Position numbers and translations under genes: made by a program
In this document: positions 10,274-21,426 of the stretch, in pieces
Position numbering within the stretch: the stretch's first letter is position 1
Layout: each line of letters begins with the position of its first letter
DNA from: Fragilaria crotonensis
Lineage: Eukaryota > Bacillariophyta > Fragilariophyceae > Fragilariales > Fragilariaceae
Direction: 5' to 3'
Assembly (NCBI GenBank): GCA_022925895.1
Contig: JAKSYS010000172.1
Span: 32,860 to 96,859 of the forward strand
DNA length: 64,000 nt
Notes under the pieces: generated by a model
Told to the model about the DNA's origin: nothing
Database searches by the model: none
What the model saw: only the letters and a program-made list of their open reading frames with translations

Positions 10274-13200
10274 CACCCTCACCAGGGTCCACAGTATGGA
10301 GTGCCAGTGCCGTGGGCGGAAGCTCGGTATCGGCAAGGCAATCAAAATAGTTCTTTGTAGGATTCGTGGCCGAGTATAAGTACGTAGAACGAATGGCCTG
10401 ATGATGGGAGGCCGGATGATGTTTGGAGAAATAGTCGGCGCGGTTCGTGTTGCCTTTGCGCCAATAAATTTGAAATTGGCCTTGGCGGACGCGATCGCGG
10501 ATCCAATAGAAACGCATGTCGACGGCTTTGGAGCGTTTTTGCTTGACAGTGTCAGTGGCGATGCCGCTGGCGGTACTGTTGTCGGTGGCCATGGGCGTCG
10601 CCGGTTGGGGATGCCCCATTTCGTCGAGAGCGATGCGCAGGGGGCATGCTTCCTTGCCATTGTGAAATAACGCCCCAAGTTCAGCTTCGGCGGCGCTGGA
10701 CAGGACTTCACGCATTATTTGACATAAGACGTGGACAGCGCCGTTAGGTTTGAAACCGGCGTTGCGCGCTGTGGTTTTGTTTGTCAGGTAAAGTACCTGC
10801 TGCGCGGGATCGGGCTTTGACGACGGAGAGGTAGGAGGCGTCACTTTCGATGGCAAGCAACATGTCGCTAGCAGTGAAACGAACGGTCGCATCGGGATGC
10901 GTTGCACAGTAGTTAAGCAGCTGTGCGAGCTTGTCCATCGTGGTTTTGGTACCGCCGGCTTGCTCCGTTGCCAATTCGCCAATAGCGGTGAGTAACGTGG
11001 AATCAACTGCTCGGGCATAATACAGTAACGTGCCGAGCACCTCGAGGATTCGAGTCTTGTCCGTTGCATCGAGCGCGACAGCGGTATCAGGCTCTGGGGC
11101 AAACTGGGTTTTGGCGCCATACGTTGGCCGTTGCCATGGGTGTGGAGAATGTTCCGGTTTCGGTGGGGCAACGTGCTGGAATCGTTGCAGTGCGCGGGCA
11201 ATGTAGCCTGGCATGGACAGGTCGCAGGTGCGGCGGACATAGTCCCACGTGAGGGTGAGGCCGCAATAACGTGTGCCCGTCCAGTCGACGCTGACTTGAT
11301 AATGGCGTTCGAGTGTGGTAATCAGATGATCGGTGTCGGCCTGCGACGTGTATCGGATGCCGAAATCGTCGACAACGACGAGGCTGAACACGATGTCGCG
11401 CGACGAGTGTTTCCATAAGCCGGGCGTGAGCGCGACAGGGTGATATCCATGGGGTGCCATGAACTTGATGAGTTGGTCGTTGGCGAGGCGGCCGGCCTGT
11501 GGGAGGCCATACATGCCGCGTCGAATTTCGACGAAGACATGGCCGTTGTGGACTAACGGCAGCAAGTTGTATAACTCAATGATGACGTCGGGAATCGCCG
11601 ATGGGAATACGCATGTATTCGTAGCGCTCCATGGGAGTGCCAAGGTAGAAATCTTTGAGATCGGTCGCCATGAATTTGGCGTTGGGAGTTGACAAGACGC
11701 TGTTGAACAACAACTTGGCAGTTGTCAAATCGGCGGTCTTCGTGCTCACGTCAAAGGGATAATCAACCTTGTCACCGCCGACGGTCCACCGTACGCGACG
11801 GGGTTTACCTTTCGGGCGCGACGCGACAACAACGCGTAAATAAGTAGCTTTGCGATCGGCTGGGATGGCGGTGACCGGAATGAAGTACATGGTGTTTGTG
11901 CCTTTGACGTCGCCGTAGCCTTGGGCGAGGCGCCCTATTTCTTCGGCGTTGGACTGTTGCCAGAGCGGTCCTCCCTCACTGCAATGGCTAAGTTCCCGGT
12001 ATTCTGCGAGTCGGCCCGTGTCGGGATTGAACGCGTTTCCGTGGAAAGCATAGTGGACGCCGGCGTCGGCGGGTGCTGGTTGGGCAGCGTCAAGCAAGAG
12101 CGCACGGGCTGCCGCAGCGATATGGTGGAGAGGTCGCTGCTTGTTGGCGCGCGTGCCGTGCTGGTGGTGAACGGGGACGACGGGTCGACGAGCGGGAGTT
12201 GCTGTCGGAGGTGTCGTGAGCTTTTTCTTGGTGAGCTTGAGGGGGTGGATGGTCTTGGACGTAGGTCCAGGGGGAGTGCGGGGGTTATACCGCAAAGACC
12301 GACGGCGTCGCTTACCGACGAACCCGGTGCTAGTTCGGAAGGTGTCGACAATCGTGTCGGATGGGAGCGGTGCGAACTGGACACGTCGCGGAGCGACGAG
12401 GGAGAGAGGTGCCGAAGGGGGAGACGTGGTGGAACTGGGTGCACCCACCCTCAGAGGTGGGTCCACACTTGCCGATGGCGGCGGAGAACAATACCAACGG
12501 TTGTCGGGGAGGCCACCCTCAGAGGTGCAACAGTAGCGTGACCAATGGGGTTGGTTTGCGGTGACGCAAGCGACGTGAGGATGCTGGTGAGTTCGATGAG
12601 CGCCCGATGATGGCTGTCGGTGAGCGGTGCTAATGGGGACGCTGGCGACGGATGGTGAAGCGCGTGGAGAATGTCGTGGATGCCGGCCAAGATGAGATCA
12701 TTGGAAGACGCCAGGGCATGGTGACCTTGGTCGGAAACCACGAGAGGGTATCGCACACGCGGGTGGCGCGGGTATCCCAAAGCCACACGGTGTAACACCG
12801 GTACGACTCTAGCGCGGGACCTGTGTACCAGCCATCGGCGCCGTGGGGTGACCACGTGGTCCGTTCGGCAGGTTTGACGTGTACGAGGACACGAATGCCG
12901 GGGGGCGCAATCGGTGTCCGATTGAAGTCGACGGCGCCGTGCAATTGTGCATGGGCTGACAAACTCGGATTGATTCGAGATCCGCGGAGGAGGTTAAGCG
13001 TGAGCTCAGCCTGTGGAAGTAACTTGTCCCATAAGTGCAAAGGGAAGTTTTTGTCCACACTGCACAATCCGGAGATGAAGTGATTCTTGAATGTGCGAAT
13101 CGCACGTTCGGCCGCATTGCGGCGATGCATGCCAGGGCACGAGCTGAAAATCAATGTCCTCGGCGACGAGAAATTGCTTGAGCGCAACAGTGCACTCATT

Positions 13201-14704
13201 GTCCAGGCGATGCAGGCGCGGGCGAAGGCCAGCAGCGACAAGGCGCGCATGGAGGCCTTGAAGGCAGTAAGAATGCAGGGGCCGGTGCGGCTCCGCATGG
13301 GGGCGACTAAAATACTGTTGCTGTCGTAATCGTACAGCACCAGGATGTAGTTGTTCCCGGTACTGGATGCAACCACGAACTTTCCAGTTTGGTCGGTGTG
13401 AATTTGGCCCGTATGAGGCTCCATGACCGATGCAAAGCAATGATGGGTGCGTTGGTTACTGGGGTCGCTGTTGGGGAATTGGCACAACGTGGCAGCGCCG
13501 TCCTCGGAGGTGGCGTCGTCGGGAAGGCACGCAGCGGCTTTGGTGGACCGCTGATTTTTTCGCGTTTGGTCGAGGTGGCCCTTGACCATGGCCACCGAGG
13601 TCGGAGGGTGGGTGCGGAGCTTACGCGCGGTGAGGCCGAGGAAGTTTGGGAGAAATCCGCGCTCGAGGGCGCCATGGAGGGTAGACAAGGACGGCGAAAA
13701 TAACGCCGCGTGGGCAAATGCGACAAGCTCGCTTGGGGTGGCAGACTGCACGACAGCAGCGGCGCACGGGGAGCACGGGAGAGGGGACGCCACGCGACGC
13801 GGAGGCGGCTCAACGGCACGCGCCGTGTACGCCACGTCGGGCGGGACCAAGCTGAGATGCCACAATCCTGTGGCAGGTGTGCGTTCACCAGTGAGAAGGA
13901 GGCGCTCATGGTGATGCACGGTAACCGAGACGGCGTCGAACGTAACGTGACATCCGGAATCGCATAGTTGCCCTATGGATAGTAAGGAGACATGCGAGAG
14001 GGCAGGGACAATGTGGACGTGGCGGGCAGCGAACGGGAGAGCGGGCAAATCGAGTTCGGCTTCATGAGTCGAATACATGATTGTACCGTTGGGGTTGCGG
14101 ATTCCGATCGGGTTGCAGGTAGGGCGCTTATTGATGACGTGTGCGGAGACCGTACAAAAATGCGACGTGCTACCGCTGTCGGCGATGGCGCACGTGTCGG
14201 GAGGGATGATGGTGGGGGGACCTAAAGTGCTAACTGTAGAAAGACAACTATAACCAGAATCGTTAGGAACGTTAGACGTAGGTGGTAGTAGTGTTGTGAC
14301 AGCGGCGGCGATAGGCTCCCCGCAATGTCAGTCGCGAGCAGTGCTTGGCAACTGGCGGGGACGTCCGGAAGAGATGGTGTTGTTGCCGCCTTTCATCTTG
14401 AAGGCGGTCGCATCATCCTTGTGACCAGCGGCTTTACGATCGCAAGTGGCGGAAGTGTGATTGCGGTGTGTGCCTGCCGTGTGTCCAGCAGTAATACATC
14501 CGGCCGCCGTCGACAGAAACGTGGACGGTGGGTGCAGGTGGTGTGATCGCCGCCGGGGTGACAACAGCAACAGCAGCAGTAGGGAGTGGGGTGCTGACGC
14601 TGGCCTGATGGGCGCCATGAAATCCGGCGTCACCCGCGGTGAGCTTGCGAAGGCGTTCCTGATTACCGAGTTTGAACTCGGATTTGAAAACTTCGAGCGT
14701 CCAC
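10176..14704 (-). pseudogene. Copia B Gag C-terminus and Pol, multiply frameshifted
   Basis: The best-scoring frames switch repeatedly. Gag helices (LDEWTLEVFKSEF, LRKLTAGDAGFHGA) and a knuckle-like HTSATCDRKAAGHK are in different frames near 14350-14700. Protease and integrase lie in 12630-14078, where an internal block (LDNE, AEDIDFQLVP) is out of frame and then restored. The RT start (TDLKDFYLGTP) is in 11576-12466. The RT core with VVDDFG is in 10744-11643. RNase H is in 10176 to about 10790. Each switch fits a change of one or two bases. The product would normally be one polyprotein. This copy cannot make it unless the sequence contains errors. Confidence 0.85.
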
Positions 14705-15400
14705 TCATCGAGGGGTCGGAGGCGAAATTCTCAGTAGTGGAGGCCAAAAGTCCTGTCTTTCAAGCATTGCAAGGGTTAACGTGATGACGGTGACGTTTGG
14801 AATAGGAACTTGGCCCAACGCCGCAACACGTTGGATGTTGGCAATCTTGGCCCATAAGTCCTCGATTGGGTCATCAAGGTTCCACGGCTCCGAGAGGGCG
14901 GCGCGATTGCGTTCCAATTCCTCGGGGGTCATGGTGCCGTATTCAGTGCGGAGGTGCTCGAGCATGGCTCGCGGGGTAACATCACCGAAACCGAAATCGG
15001 GATCTTCTTCCAATGCGCTGAGAAAGGACGCGTTAACGGCAGAAATGATTTGAGCAGTGAGAGCAGCGCTGAGACGATTATACAACGTCACATCGGCGAC
15101 GGCCTGATTGTACTGGCGAATCGCTTCAGCGATTTGGGCGGCAGTAGCACCGGCCGCTGCATCAGGTGCCGCACCGGGATGTCTTGGGACGATAAAGGGA
15201 ACACCGGCGCGGACGAGGTATTCGGCATCACTAAGCAACATGGCCATATGGCCATGTGTACCACCGCCACGGGGGGAATCGATGGCGCGCGCGTTAGTGT
15301 ATAACTGACGCTGTAGAATCTGCAGCGTCGTGTTCGTGGGCTTGCCTTCAATTGGTGTGAGGACCGCGTACGGAAAGTTGAAATTCGCCGTCGCCGCCAT
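14705..15400 (-). CDS. Copia B Gag, N-terminal part (231 aa)
   Basis: The ATG at 15400 starts MAATANFNFPYAVLTP and runs through a helical capsid-like region to a TGA at 14705. From about 14760 onward the frame diverges from the expected Gag (a KTGLLASTTENF block is in one neighbouring frame and RLRPLDEWTLEVF in the other). This fits two single-base losses. The product is probably a truncated capsid protein. The 5' LTR lies 134 bp upstream. Confidence 0.75.
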   Translation of the reverse strand: MAATANFNFPYAVLTPIEGKPTNTTLQILQRQLYTNARAIDSPRGGGTHGHMAMLLSDAEYLVRAGVPFIVPRHPGAAPDAAAGATAAQIAEAIRQYNQAVADVTLYNRLSAALTAQIISAVNASFLSALEEDPDFGFGDVTPRAMLEHLRTEYGTMTPEELERNRAALSEPWNLDDPIEDLWAKIANIQRVAALGQVPIPNVTVITLTLAMLERQDFWPPLLRISPPTPR

Positions 15401-15533
15401 GCTGCTAGAAAATGCGGATTAAATCGACGCAAGATGCACACGAGGAGATGACGAGAAGCGAGTAGTGTAGATGACTAAACTCGCGAAGACAAGCAATCTG
15501 AAGCGACGCTTGGGGGAAAGGTTTATGTAGCTC

Positions 15534-15673
15534 TGTTAAAGAGGTAGATGTCGTTAAAACGATGAGCTACATAAATTATGATTGACTCGATATTTGAGTG
15601 GACCTGGGCTCGGTCATTGGAATGCTATGACCTTCCGGGTTACCCGACTGCGGGGTGCCCGGGTATAATAACA
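15534..15673 (-). repeat. Copia B 5' LTR (140 bp)
   Basis: This is the same sequence as 10134-10273, offset by exactly 5400 bp. In the element's orientation it carries the promoter. The bases directly downstream on the minus strand (GAGCTACATAAACC) do not look like a standard initiator-Met primer-binding site. Confidence 0.95.
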
Positions 15674-15678
15674 CTTCT
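15674..15678. repeat. Target-site duplication CTTCT, right copy
   Basis: It directly repeats 10129-10133 and closes the copia B insertion. Confidence 0.9.
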
Positions 15679-18100
15679 GTTGGTTTCCAGAATTGGGACC
15701 GACGAAGACATCGCAACCACAGCTGCAGTACGACGTGGTACTAGTACCTGATAACTCTATCATATGATGGAAAAATCAGATATATCCACAGGCTTCGATT
15801 TTTTTAATTATCATACTATGATACAGTACTGGCGAAACATATACAAATATTGCCGTTAAACGTCAAGGTTATACAAATCTGGTATATGTTTCCATTTCTA
15901 CTTCGAGTAGCAAGTGCTAGCTTGAACCGCGACTTGTAGTACGTGAAAGTTATACCCCTCTTGTATGAGATGCTAAGTACAGGAGTCCTGTACGTCCGCG
16001 GTTCGTCTAGCACATTATGAAATGACGTACTGCGCGTACAAATTTTCTACGAGAATTGTTCTCAATTCTCGGATGATATGGTGTCACGACGTCACGACTC
16101 ACGACTCAACGCAGTGGTGTGCAATGGTGAGCAACTGTCGATGCGACCTCTACAGTACTCGAAGTACAGTACTAGGTACTTCAGTACTTAAGCCCTTCGA
16201 GTACCATGGTACTCGGAGTACTGGAGTACTACCTACTTGTACTCAAGTAATCAAGTACGATGTACTTGTACCCAAGTACTACGGTACGCAAGTACATTGC
16301 ACTCTTCATTCATCACCAGAAGGCCGTTTTTGTTAACTATTTTCTTTGGTGTTAAGTGTTACCAGTTTTTTATCAGTTAGATTTTACTTCTTAACAGAAA
16401 TGGTAACTTTAAAAATAAAATACTACTTCTACCATATATTGTTTGTTTGGATAATAATAACAAAATAAAGCACGCTTAAGTTACCATTTATTTTTACTCA
16501 AGTCAACAACATATAATGTAACGCTGCAATTCATATTTAGTTAAATTATTGTAAGTTACATTTTATGTTGAGTTCTAGATAAGGTAATTACTTTTAATAC
16601 AACAGACAATATTGTTCGCACGAAAGTCGTTCTACTGCATTTTTAAGTGGATGGCAGTAAAACAAACTCCTAGTCGTCATCAGAGTCCCATTCTGCCTCA
16701 ACATTCTCCATTGCTTTTGCCCGTGCTGCTGCGTTGTTGTTAGCACCATCTCCCGCACCGTCTTGGTTCTCGTCATCCTGCGTGTCCTTTATTCCGACCT
16801 TTTGTCCGGCAGAAATCCATCAGCAACTTTTCCATCCGTTTGGGCTCGTCCTCACAATTCTTGTCCGCTTCCCGGTCCGCTTTCACTAACGCCCTCAGGA
16901 AATTGAACTGTTTGATGCCCTTGGAACTCCAGCCACCCCACTCTTCCATTAATGGCACGCTGCTAATAATTGTCCAGGTATCAGCACTTGCGGGTGGTGG
17001 AGTTCATACTACAGTAGTAGGCCTCGGCAGGTCACGTTAAAATGAACACCTTTTAAAACCTTTAACTTCAACCCACACTTTCACTCTTACCATTAAGATA
17101 ATATTCTACCTTTACCTGTAACTTTGAAGAAATGCACTACCTTGTTTATCTTCAAACCTTTTTAACATGCAAAAGTATGCTAAATGGTAATAACCATTCA
17201 AGAGGGGTTGAATAGTTATCTCAGGGATAATTTACGTGAACCATACTAATGTACAAAAGGAACATTGCCTAGTAAGTAATGTTATGGGAAGACTTTTCCA
17301 ATTTAATGTTATGGGGAGACTTTTTTCCATCTTATCACCAATCACGCCAACTTCATTTCTTTGTGCACTTTTGAACTTGAATCAAGTGCTGCAGCCAATA
17401 CACGGTATCACTGTTGTACACCAATCTTTCTTCTCAAAGGGCAAAATTAAAGGTTAAAAGGTTATTTCTACCTGCAAGTCATTCATATTGTTGTCTTTAA
17501 CCTAACCTTTAAGTTAACATCTAGCAATTGCTCTCCTACCTTTAAATAAAGGTTTTTAGCTCAGCCTCCTCTTCTTGTTAACCTGCCAAGGCCTAACTCA
17601 CACTCAAATCAACTTGGGTGGAGTACAAGTACAAGTACTCCAGAGGTGTCCAAATAAAAAAACCAAAATCTAATTTAACATGCACGTTAAGTTAGAGGTG
17701 GTAGGAGCGATGCTGCCAATTAAATGCTTTCTCCAATGATGGTTAAATGCTGACCCCACCTGTAAGAGTAGAATGCAAACAAGATAAAAAATAAAATGGT
17801 GGACACAAAAAGCACAAGGTTTGCAATCTCAGGCAGATTTTATTTTGTTACAAATACTTGGAATACCATATATATTCATACAATATAACTAAGTATAGAG
17901 GTTTGGACAGCTACTTGGACTGCATTAGTACTGTAGCTAAAACGTACTGGATACGGGTACCGGTACCGGTACTTGTACTACCATGACACATATGCGGCTG
18001 TACCGAAAGAGCTTTATGATTCGTCTCTGAGAGAGTTGGCCTGTCTCGTACTCGAGTAATTTCTTGTTCCCAATGCCCGTCTTGATGTCCGACTCATGAC
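15679..18100. other. AT-rich intergenic region with GTAC-rich clusters
   Basis: About 2.4 kb hold no intact gene. GTACT/AGTAC words are dense at 16150-16300 and again near 17620-17645 and 17940-17985. The stretch from 16330 to 17600 is AT-rich with repeated TTAACCTTT-like words. One possible gene remnant lies at 16670-16976. Confidence 0.5.
16670..16976 (-). pseudogene. Unrecognised gene remnant with acidic tail
   Basis: After a splice-acceptor-like TTATTAG the minus strand reads MEEWGGWSSKGIKQFNFLRA and a Lys/Glu-rich helix. A one-base frame change occurs near the AAA run at 16785-16795. A low-complexity tail then ends EAEWDSDDD before a TAG at 16672-16670. The 'W..KGI..FN.L' pattern recalls short DNA-binding ORFs that travel with DNA transposons in algae, but I do not recognise the family. 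No function is claimed. Confidence 0.35.
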
Positions 18101-18103
18101 TGA
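18101..18103. repeat. Target-site duplication TGA, left copy (Harbinger 1)
   Basis: TGA precedes the left terminal inverted repeat and is repeated at 21653-21655. A 3-bp duplication is the PIF/Harbinger hallmark. Confidence 0.8.
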
Positions 18104-18439
18104 GGCCCGTTCCAACCGTAGCAGAATCAGCCGCAAATTCAGCCGCATTTTTTATTCCAATGAGTCAAAAATTTCTGCGGCTAAATAAATAGCGCTGCGG
18201 CTGATTAACCTCCTGGCTGTTCCGGGGGAGGTTTTTCAGCCGCAGAAATCCGGGTTTTCTAAAATCAGCCGCAGAAATCCTAAAATCGGCGCGTCATCGA
18301 TTGCAAAATTCTTTTCGGCGGCGGCAAGAACATACGGCGGGCGTGTACGAGATACGAGATACATGCGTAGCCAATTCGCTCCACAAATACATGATTGCAC
18401 TTTGCTGTGCTTCTTGTTCGTCCATTAATAGTGCTTGTA

Positions 18440-19939
18440 ATGCAGACCATGATGCAGCAGCATGCTGATGGCATGAGTGACAGCACATTGTCACCACATT
18501 CATCCTCTCTTTTCATTGACAAATTGCATGACTTGGATTTGCATATTATGCTCCTCCTACTGCAGCTCCTCGAAGGAAACTTACATCTCCTCAGAGCAAA
18601 TCTGGTCGCAGCGATGGATCAGATTCAGAAGGAAGACTTCGCTGCAAAACGAGCAAAACCAAACGTCGTCCGGCGACATTCTTTCGATCAAATAATTCAA
18701 GCATTGTCACCGATTCAATTTCGCAGAATGTTTCGGATGAATAGAGATTCATTCGATAGACTTTGCAAGAGTATAGCGTTGAAGGTCGGCGACAGTGTCT
18801 TCAAGTCCGACCAGTGGCTGAGTAGTATCAGCTCTACAACCGAACACGATACAAGCAGGAAAACACACTGCGCTACCGATGCTTTGGGAGGCACTCTATC
18901 GGGGGAAGTGAAAGTTGCGGTCATGCTTCGTCTCATGGCTGGAGCGAGCTACCTGGATCTCCTCCTCGTTTACGGAATCTCCAGTGCTTCGGTGTATTCT
19001 GTTTTCCACGAAGCAAATGCATGGGTTTTGACAACGTTTCAATTTCCTTTGGTGAATTGGATTGTCACTAAAAACACTACGACCCTGAACACCGTTGCAG
19101 AAGCCTTTTCTTCAGCAAGTGGTGGAATTTTTGGGAACTGTATCGGTGCTCTAGATGGTGTCGCTATCAAGATCAAATCTCCATGTGTCAGCAATATGAT
19201 CAAAGACCCAGGAAATTACTTTTGCAGGAAGGGCTTTTATGCTCTCAATGTCCAGGCAATCTGCGATAAGCAACGACGAGTGCTTTGGATGAGTACGGGT
19301 CATAAGGGTTCTACACATGACTCAACGGCTTTTCTTGAAACAAAGTTGTTCAAGATTCTCGAAGAAAATGCTGATTGGCTTGACGACAGAGGCTATTTCA
19401 TAGTTGGCGATTCAGCATACCCTTTGATGGGTCATCTCTTGGTTCCGTATTCTGATGCGGCATCTCAGTCTCCAGAGGATGCATTCAATTTTTGGCTTTC
19501 TAATAGCCGAATCAATATTGAATGTGCATTTGGCGAAATAGTAATGCGATGGGGAATTTTTTGGAGGAAGCTGCTTTTTGATATTCAGCACGTTGGAAAG
19601 ATAGTTACAGCAGCGGCACTCCTTCATAACTTTTTAGTTGATGAACGAGAATCCAATCTTGGCTTCAATTCTGAGGAGGCAGAATACTTTCGTACGTTTT
19701 CTCTGCGAGAGCAAGATGAACGTGCGTTTGTGTCGTCTGAAGTACCTTCCCCAGTAGCAACTGACAACAATGAGCCTCACCCTGGCGGGAGACCTTCTTC
19801 ATCCATGTTGAATCACCAAGCAAGGGGAAGACAGAAGCGCGAGGAGCTCACTTCCCGTTTGTTTGGAAGCCGAAGTGGAAGGCCGGTGCATGCAACAATG
19901 CAATACAATTCATATGGACAAGTGTACTTTACATCGTAG
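18440..19939 (+). CDS. PIF/Harbinger DDE transposase (499 aa)
   Basis: The ATG at 18440 is the first in frame. The product has a helical N-terminus (HSFDQIIQALSPIQFRRMF) and a helix-turn-helix-like segment (YLDLLLVYGISSASVYSVF). The DDE_Tnp_4 catalytic core follows: first Asp in CIGALDGVAIKIK, second in FIVGDSAYPLMG, and Glu in SRINIECAFGEIVMRWGIF. These three acidic residues bind the metal ions that cut and join DNA. The length is typical. A basic, low-complexity tail ends the protein. It faces the accessory ORF, with 77 bp between the two stops. Nothing is broken, so it may be functional. Confidence 0.93.
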   Translation: MQTMMQQHADGMSDSTLSPHSSSLFIDKLHDLDLHIMLLLLQLLEGNLHLLRANLVAAMDQIQKEDFAAKRAKPNVVRRHSFDQIIQALSPIQFRRMFRMNRDSFDRLCKSIALKVGDSVFKSDQWLSSISSTTEHDTSRKTHCATDALGGTLSGEVKVAVMLRLMAGASYLDLLLVYGISSASVYSVFHEANAWVLTTFQFPLVNWIVTKNTTTLNTVAEAFSSASGGIFGNCIGALDGVAIKIKSPCVSNMIKDPGNYFCRKGFYALNVQAICDKQRRVLWMSTGHKGSTHDSTAFLETKLFKILEENADWLDDRGYFIVGDSAYPLMGHLLVPYSDAASQSPEDAFNFWLSNSRINIECAFGEIVMRWGIFWRKLLFDIQHVGKIVTAAALLHNFLVDERESNLGFNSEEAEYFRTFSLREQDERAFVSSEVPSPVATDNNEPHPGGRPSSSMLNHQARGRQKREELTSRLFGSRSGRPVHATMQYNSYGQVYFTS

Positions 19940-20016
19940 TTATTATATAGTACTCAAGACCGATGCAGCCAACTCTTTTTTGGCTACTACTAGTTGGCTC
20001 TACTACGTTACTAAAT

Positions 20017-21426
20017 TCATTCATTTTCTTCATCTTCCGTGACAGAAGCATTAACAAGTACTTTCTTCTTCTCTTTCTGAATTCTGTTGATAATCACCTG
20101 CTTTGTTGCTGGACTCACACCGAGGTCATCCGTGATCTGCTGCTCGTGCTCACGAAGCCTGCGAACGTCATCAAGATATTCCACAAAAGTGCGCTTCTTT
20201 GCTGGAGGAGGCGTTGAGGACATTGCGGTCGGTGTAGACGTGACAACATTGGAAGGAGCAGGACTCAGCCTTTTTTCTACCAAAGTTGCCATGAGCGTGG
20301 CAACTTTGTTAATGTTGTCGGTGCATTTCTCTGTTGCGTGAACCAGTGCTGCACTATTGAGTTTAGCAGACGACGTTTTACTGCCGTTACTAGTGGGCTC
20401 TTGACGTGTTTGAATATGATACCCCGATTCATTCAGCAGTTCCTGTGGTACTGCCGAGCTTGCATTTGAGGCAAGGAGAAGAGACGCCTCAAAATCAAGC
20501 ATGTAAACATATGTGAGCCATTTCTCGCGAAAGGGACAGTAGTTCTGAAAATTCTCAAGTTGTCCGCCACCTCCACCAGTATCCGACCACCATTGCGCCA
20601 AAGTCTTCCTGTACTTTGGGCGCAAGTATGTCTCCCAAGTTGCCTTGAACCATGCTCCACCACGTCCCTCAAGAAGGATTCGGTCTTCATCATTTGGGTC
20701 AATATGCTCGTGTCCGTCAATCAACTCAAATTTGTCAGGGGTCCGAGCTACAAACAATGGATCTCTGTATTTCTCTGCTGCAACCTCATAAAATGCAGAC
20801 ACAGGGCAAGATGCTTGGTCCAGCATGGCTCGATCTTTCTTCTCGGACAAAATCTTTGCTACCGAGTCTCGAAACTCTGGTAGGAGTAGGATTGCTGCAA
20901 CCCTACATGCATCATTTGGGGTCCGACTGTCATAATCCTTTTTCTTCTGACTACGCCAATGCTCAAGACATGCGGACAGAGGAATGTTGAAGCCACCATT
21001 GTCTAGATTGTGATTGATGATAAAAAGTGTTTCGGAACCTTCAACAGCATATTGGCGAAACTCATCGGGTACGACACCTTTGTCCCTACTCTTTCGAGTA
21101 CGGATACATGCAAGAACAAGTTGCCTCTTGCAGTCCGTTGGATGCTTTGGCATTCCAATGTGAGAATACTTGGAATGAAGTGTCTTCTGAACCGAAGCCA
21201 TCACTTTCATCAGCTGGGGATATACAATCACAGTATCGCAGCTGCTTGCGGCAGCACTACTAGTAGCAGTACTGGTACCGCCAGGCTTCTTCTGCTTTCC
21301 TGAAGAGGAGGATGAACTGCCAGGATCCTGCAATGCCCTCATGAATGCATCAATCTTGGGATAGCACTCCTTGTCATCAAGTGGGTCATCAAAGACCTGA
21401 ATGGAGGGAGGTGGTGGTTCATCCAT
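20017..21426 (-). CDS. Harbinger 1 accessory protein (469 aa)
   Basis: The ATG at 21426 (MDEPPPPSIQVFDD) is preferred to an upstream TTG that lies within the inverted-repeat region. The protein has a Ser/Gly/Ala-rich N-terminal third and then a folded central region with aromatic and charged residues (ETYLRPKYRKTLAQWWSD, YCPFREKWLTYVYMLDF). A basic coiled-coil end follows (FVEYLDDVRRLREHEQQI). PIF/Harbinger elements need a second, often Myb/SANT-like protein to carry the transposase to the element ends. Position suggests this role, but no clear SANT repeat was seen. The frame is uninterrupted. Confidence 0.75.
   Translation of the reverse strand: MDEPPPPSIQVFDDPLDDKECYPKIDAFMRALQDPGSSSSSSGKQKKPGGTSTATSSAAASSCDTVIVYPQLMKVMASVQKTLHSKYSHIGMPKHPTDCKRQLVLACIRTRKSRDKGVVPDEFRQYAVEGSETLFIINHNLDNGGFNIPLSACLEHWRSQKKKDYDSRTPNDACRVAAILLLPEFRDSVAKILSEKKDRAMLDQASCPVSAFYEVAAEKYRDPLFVARTPDKFELIDGHEHIDPNDEDRILLEGRGGAWFKATWETYLRPKYRKTLAQWWSDTGGGGGQLENFQNYCPFREKWLTYVYMLDFEASLLLASNASSAVPQELLNESGYHIQTRQEPTSNGSKTSSAKLNSAALVHATEKCTDNINKVATLMATLVEKRLSPAPSNVVTSTPTAMSSTPPPAKKRTFVEYLDDVRRLREHEQQITDDLGVSPATKQVIINRIQKEKKKVLVNASVTEDEENE

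Larger units (their letters stand above)
10134..15673 (-). mobile_element. Complete Ty1/copia retrotransposon B with identical LTRs
   Basis: Two identical 140-bp LTRs (TGTTA...TAACA) and a CTTCT target duplication define an element of 5540 bp. Coding is on the minus strand. Gag starts at 15400, followed by protease, integrase (DQTGKF, NAAERAIRTFKNHF), reverse transcriptase (VVDDFG) and RNase H (SSAAEAELGALFHN, ending at 10176 inside the LTR). Identical LTRs imply a recent insertion, yet Gag-Pol is broken by at least six frame changes. This is a different lineage from element A: its RT box is DDFG, not YVDD. Confidence 0.95.

Noticed and set aside
11921-14784. Several plus-strand frames of 100-206 codons across copia B
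   Set aside because: They are antisense to recognisable Gag, integrase and RT sequence on the minus strand and have no domain of their own.
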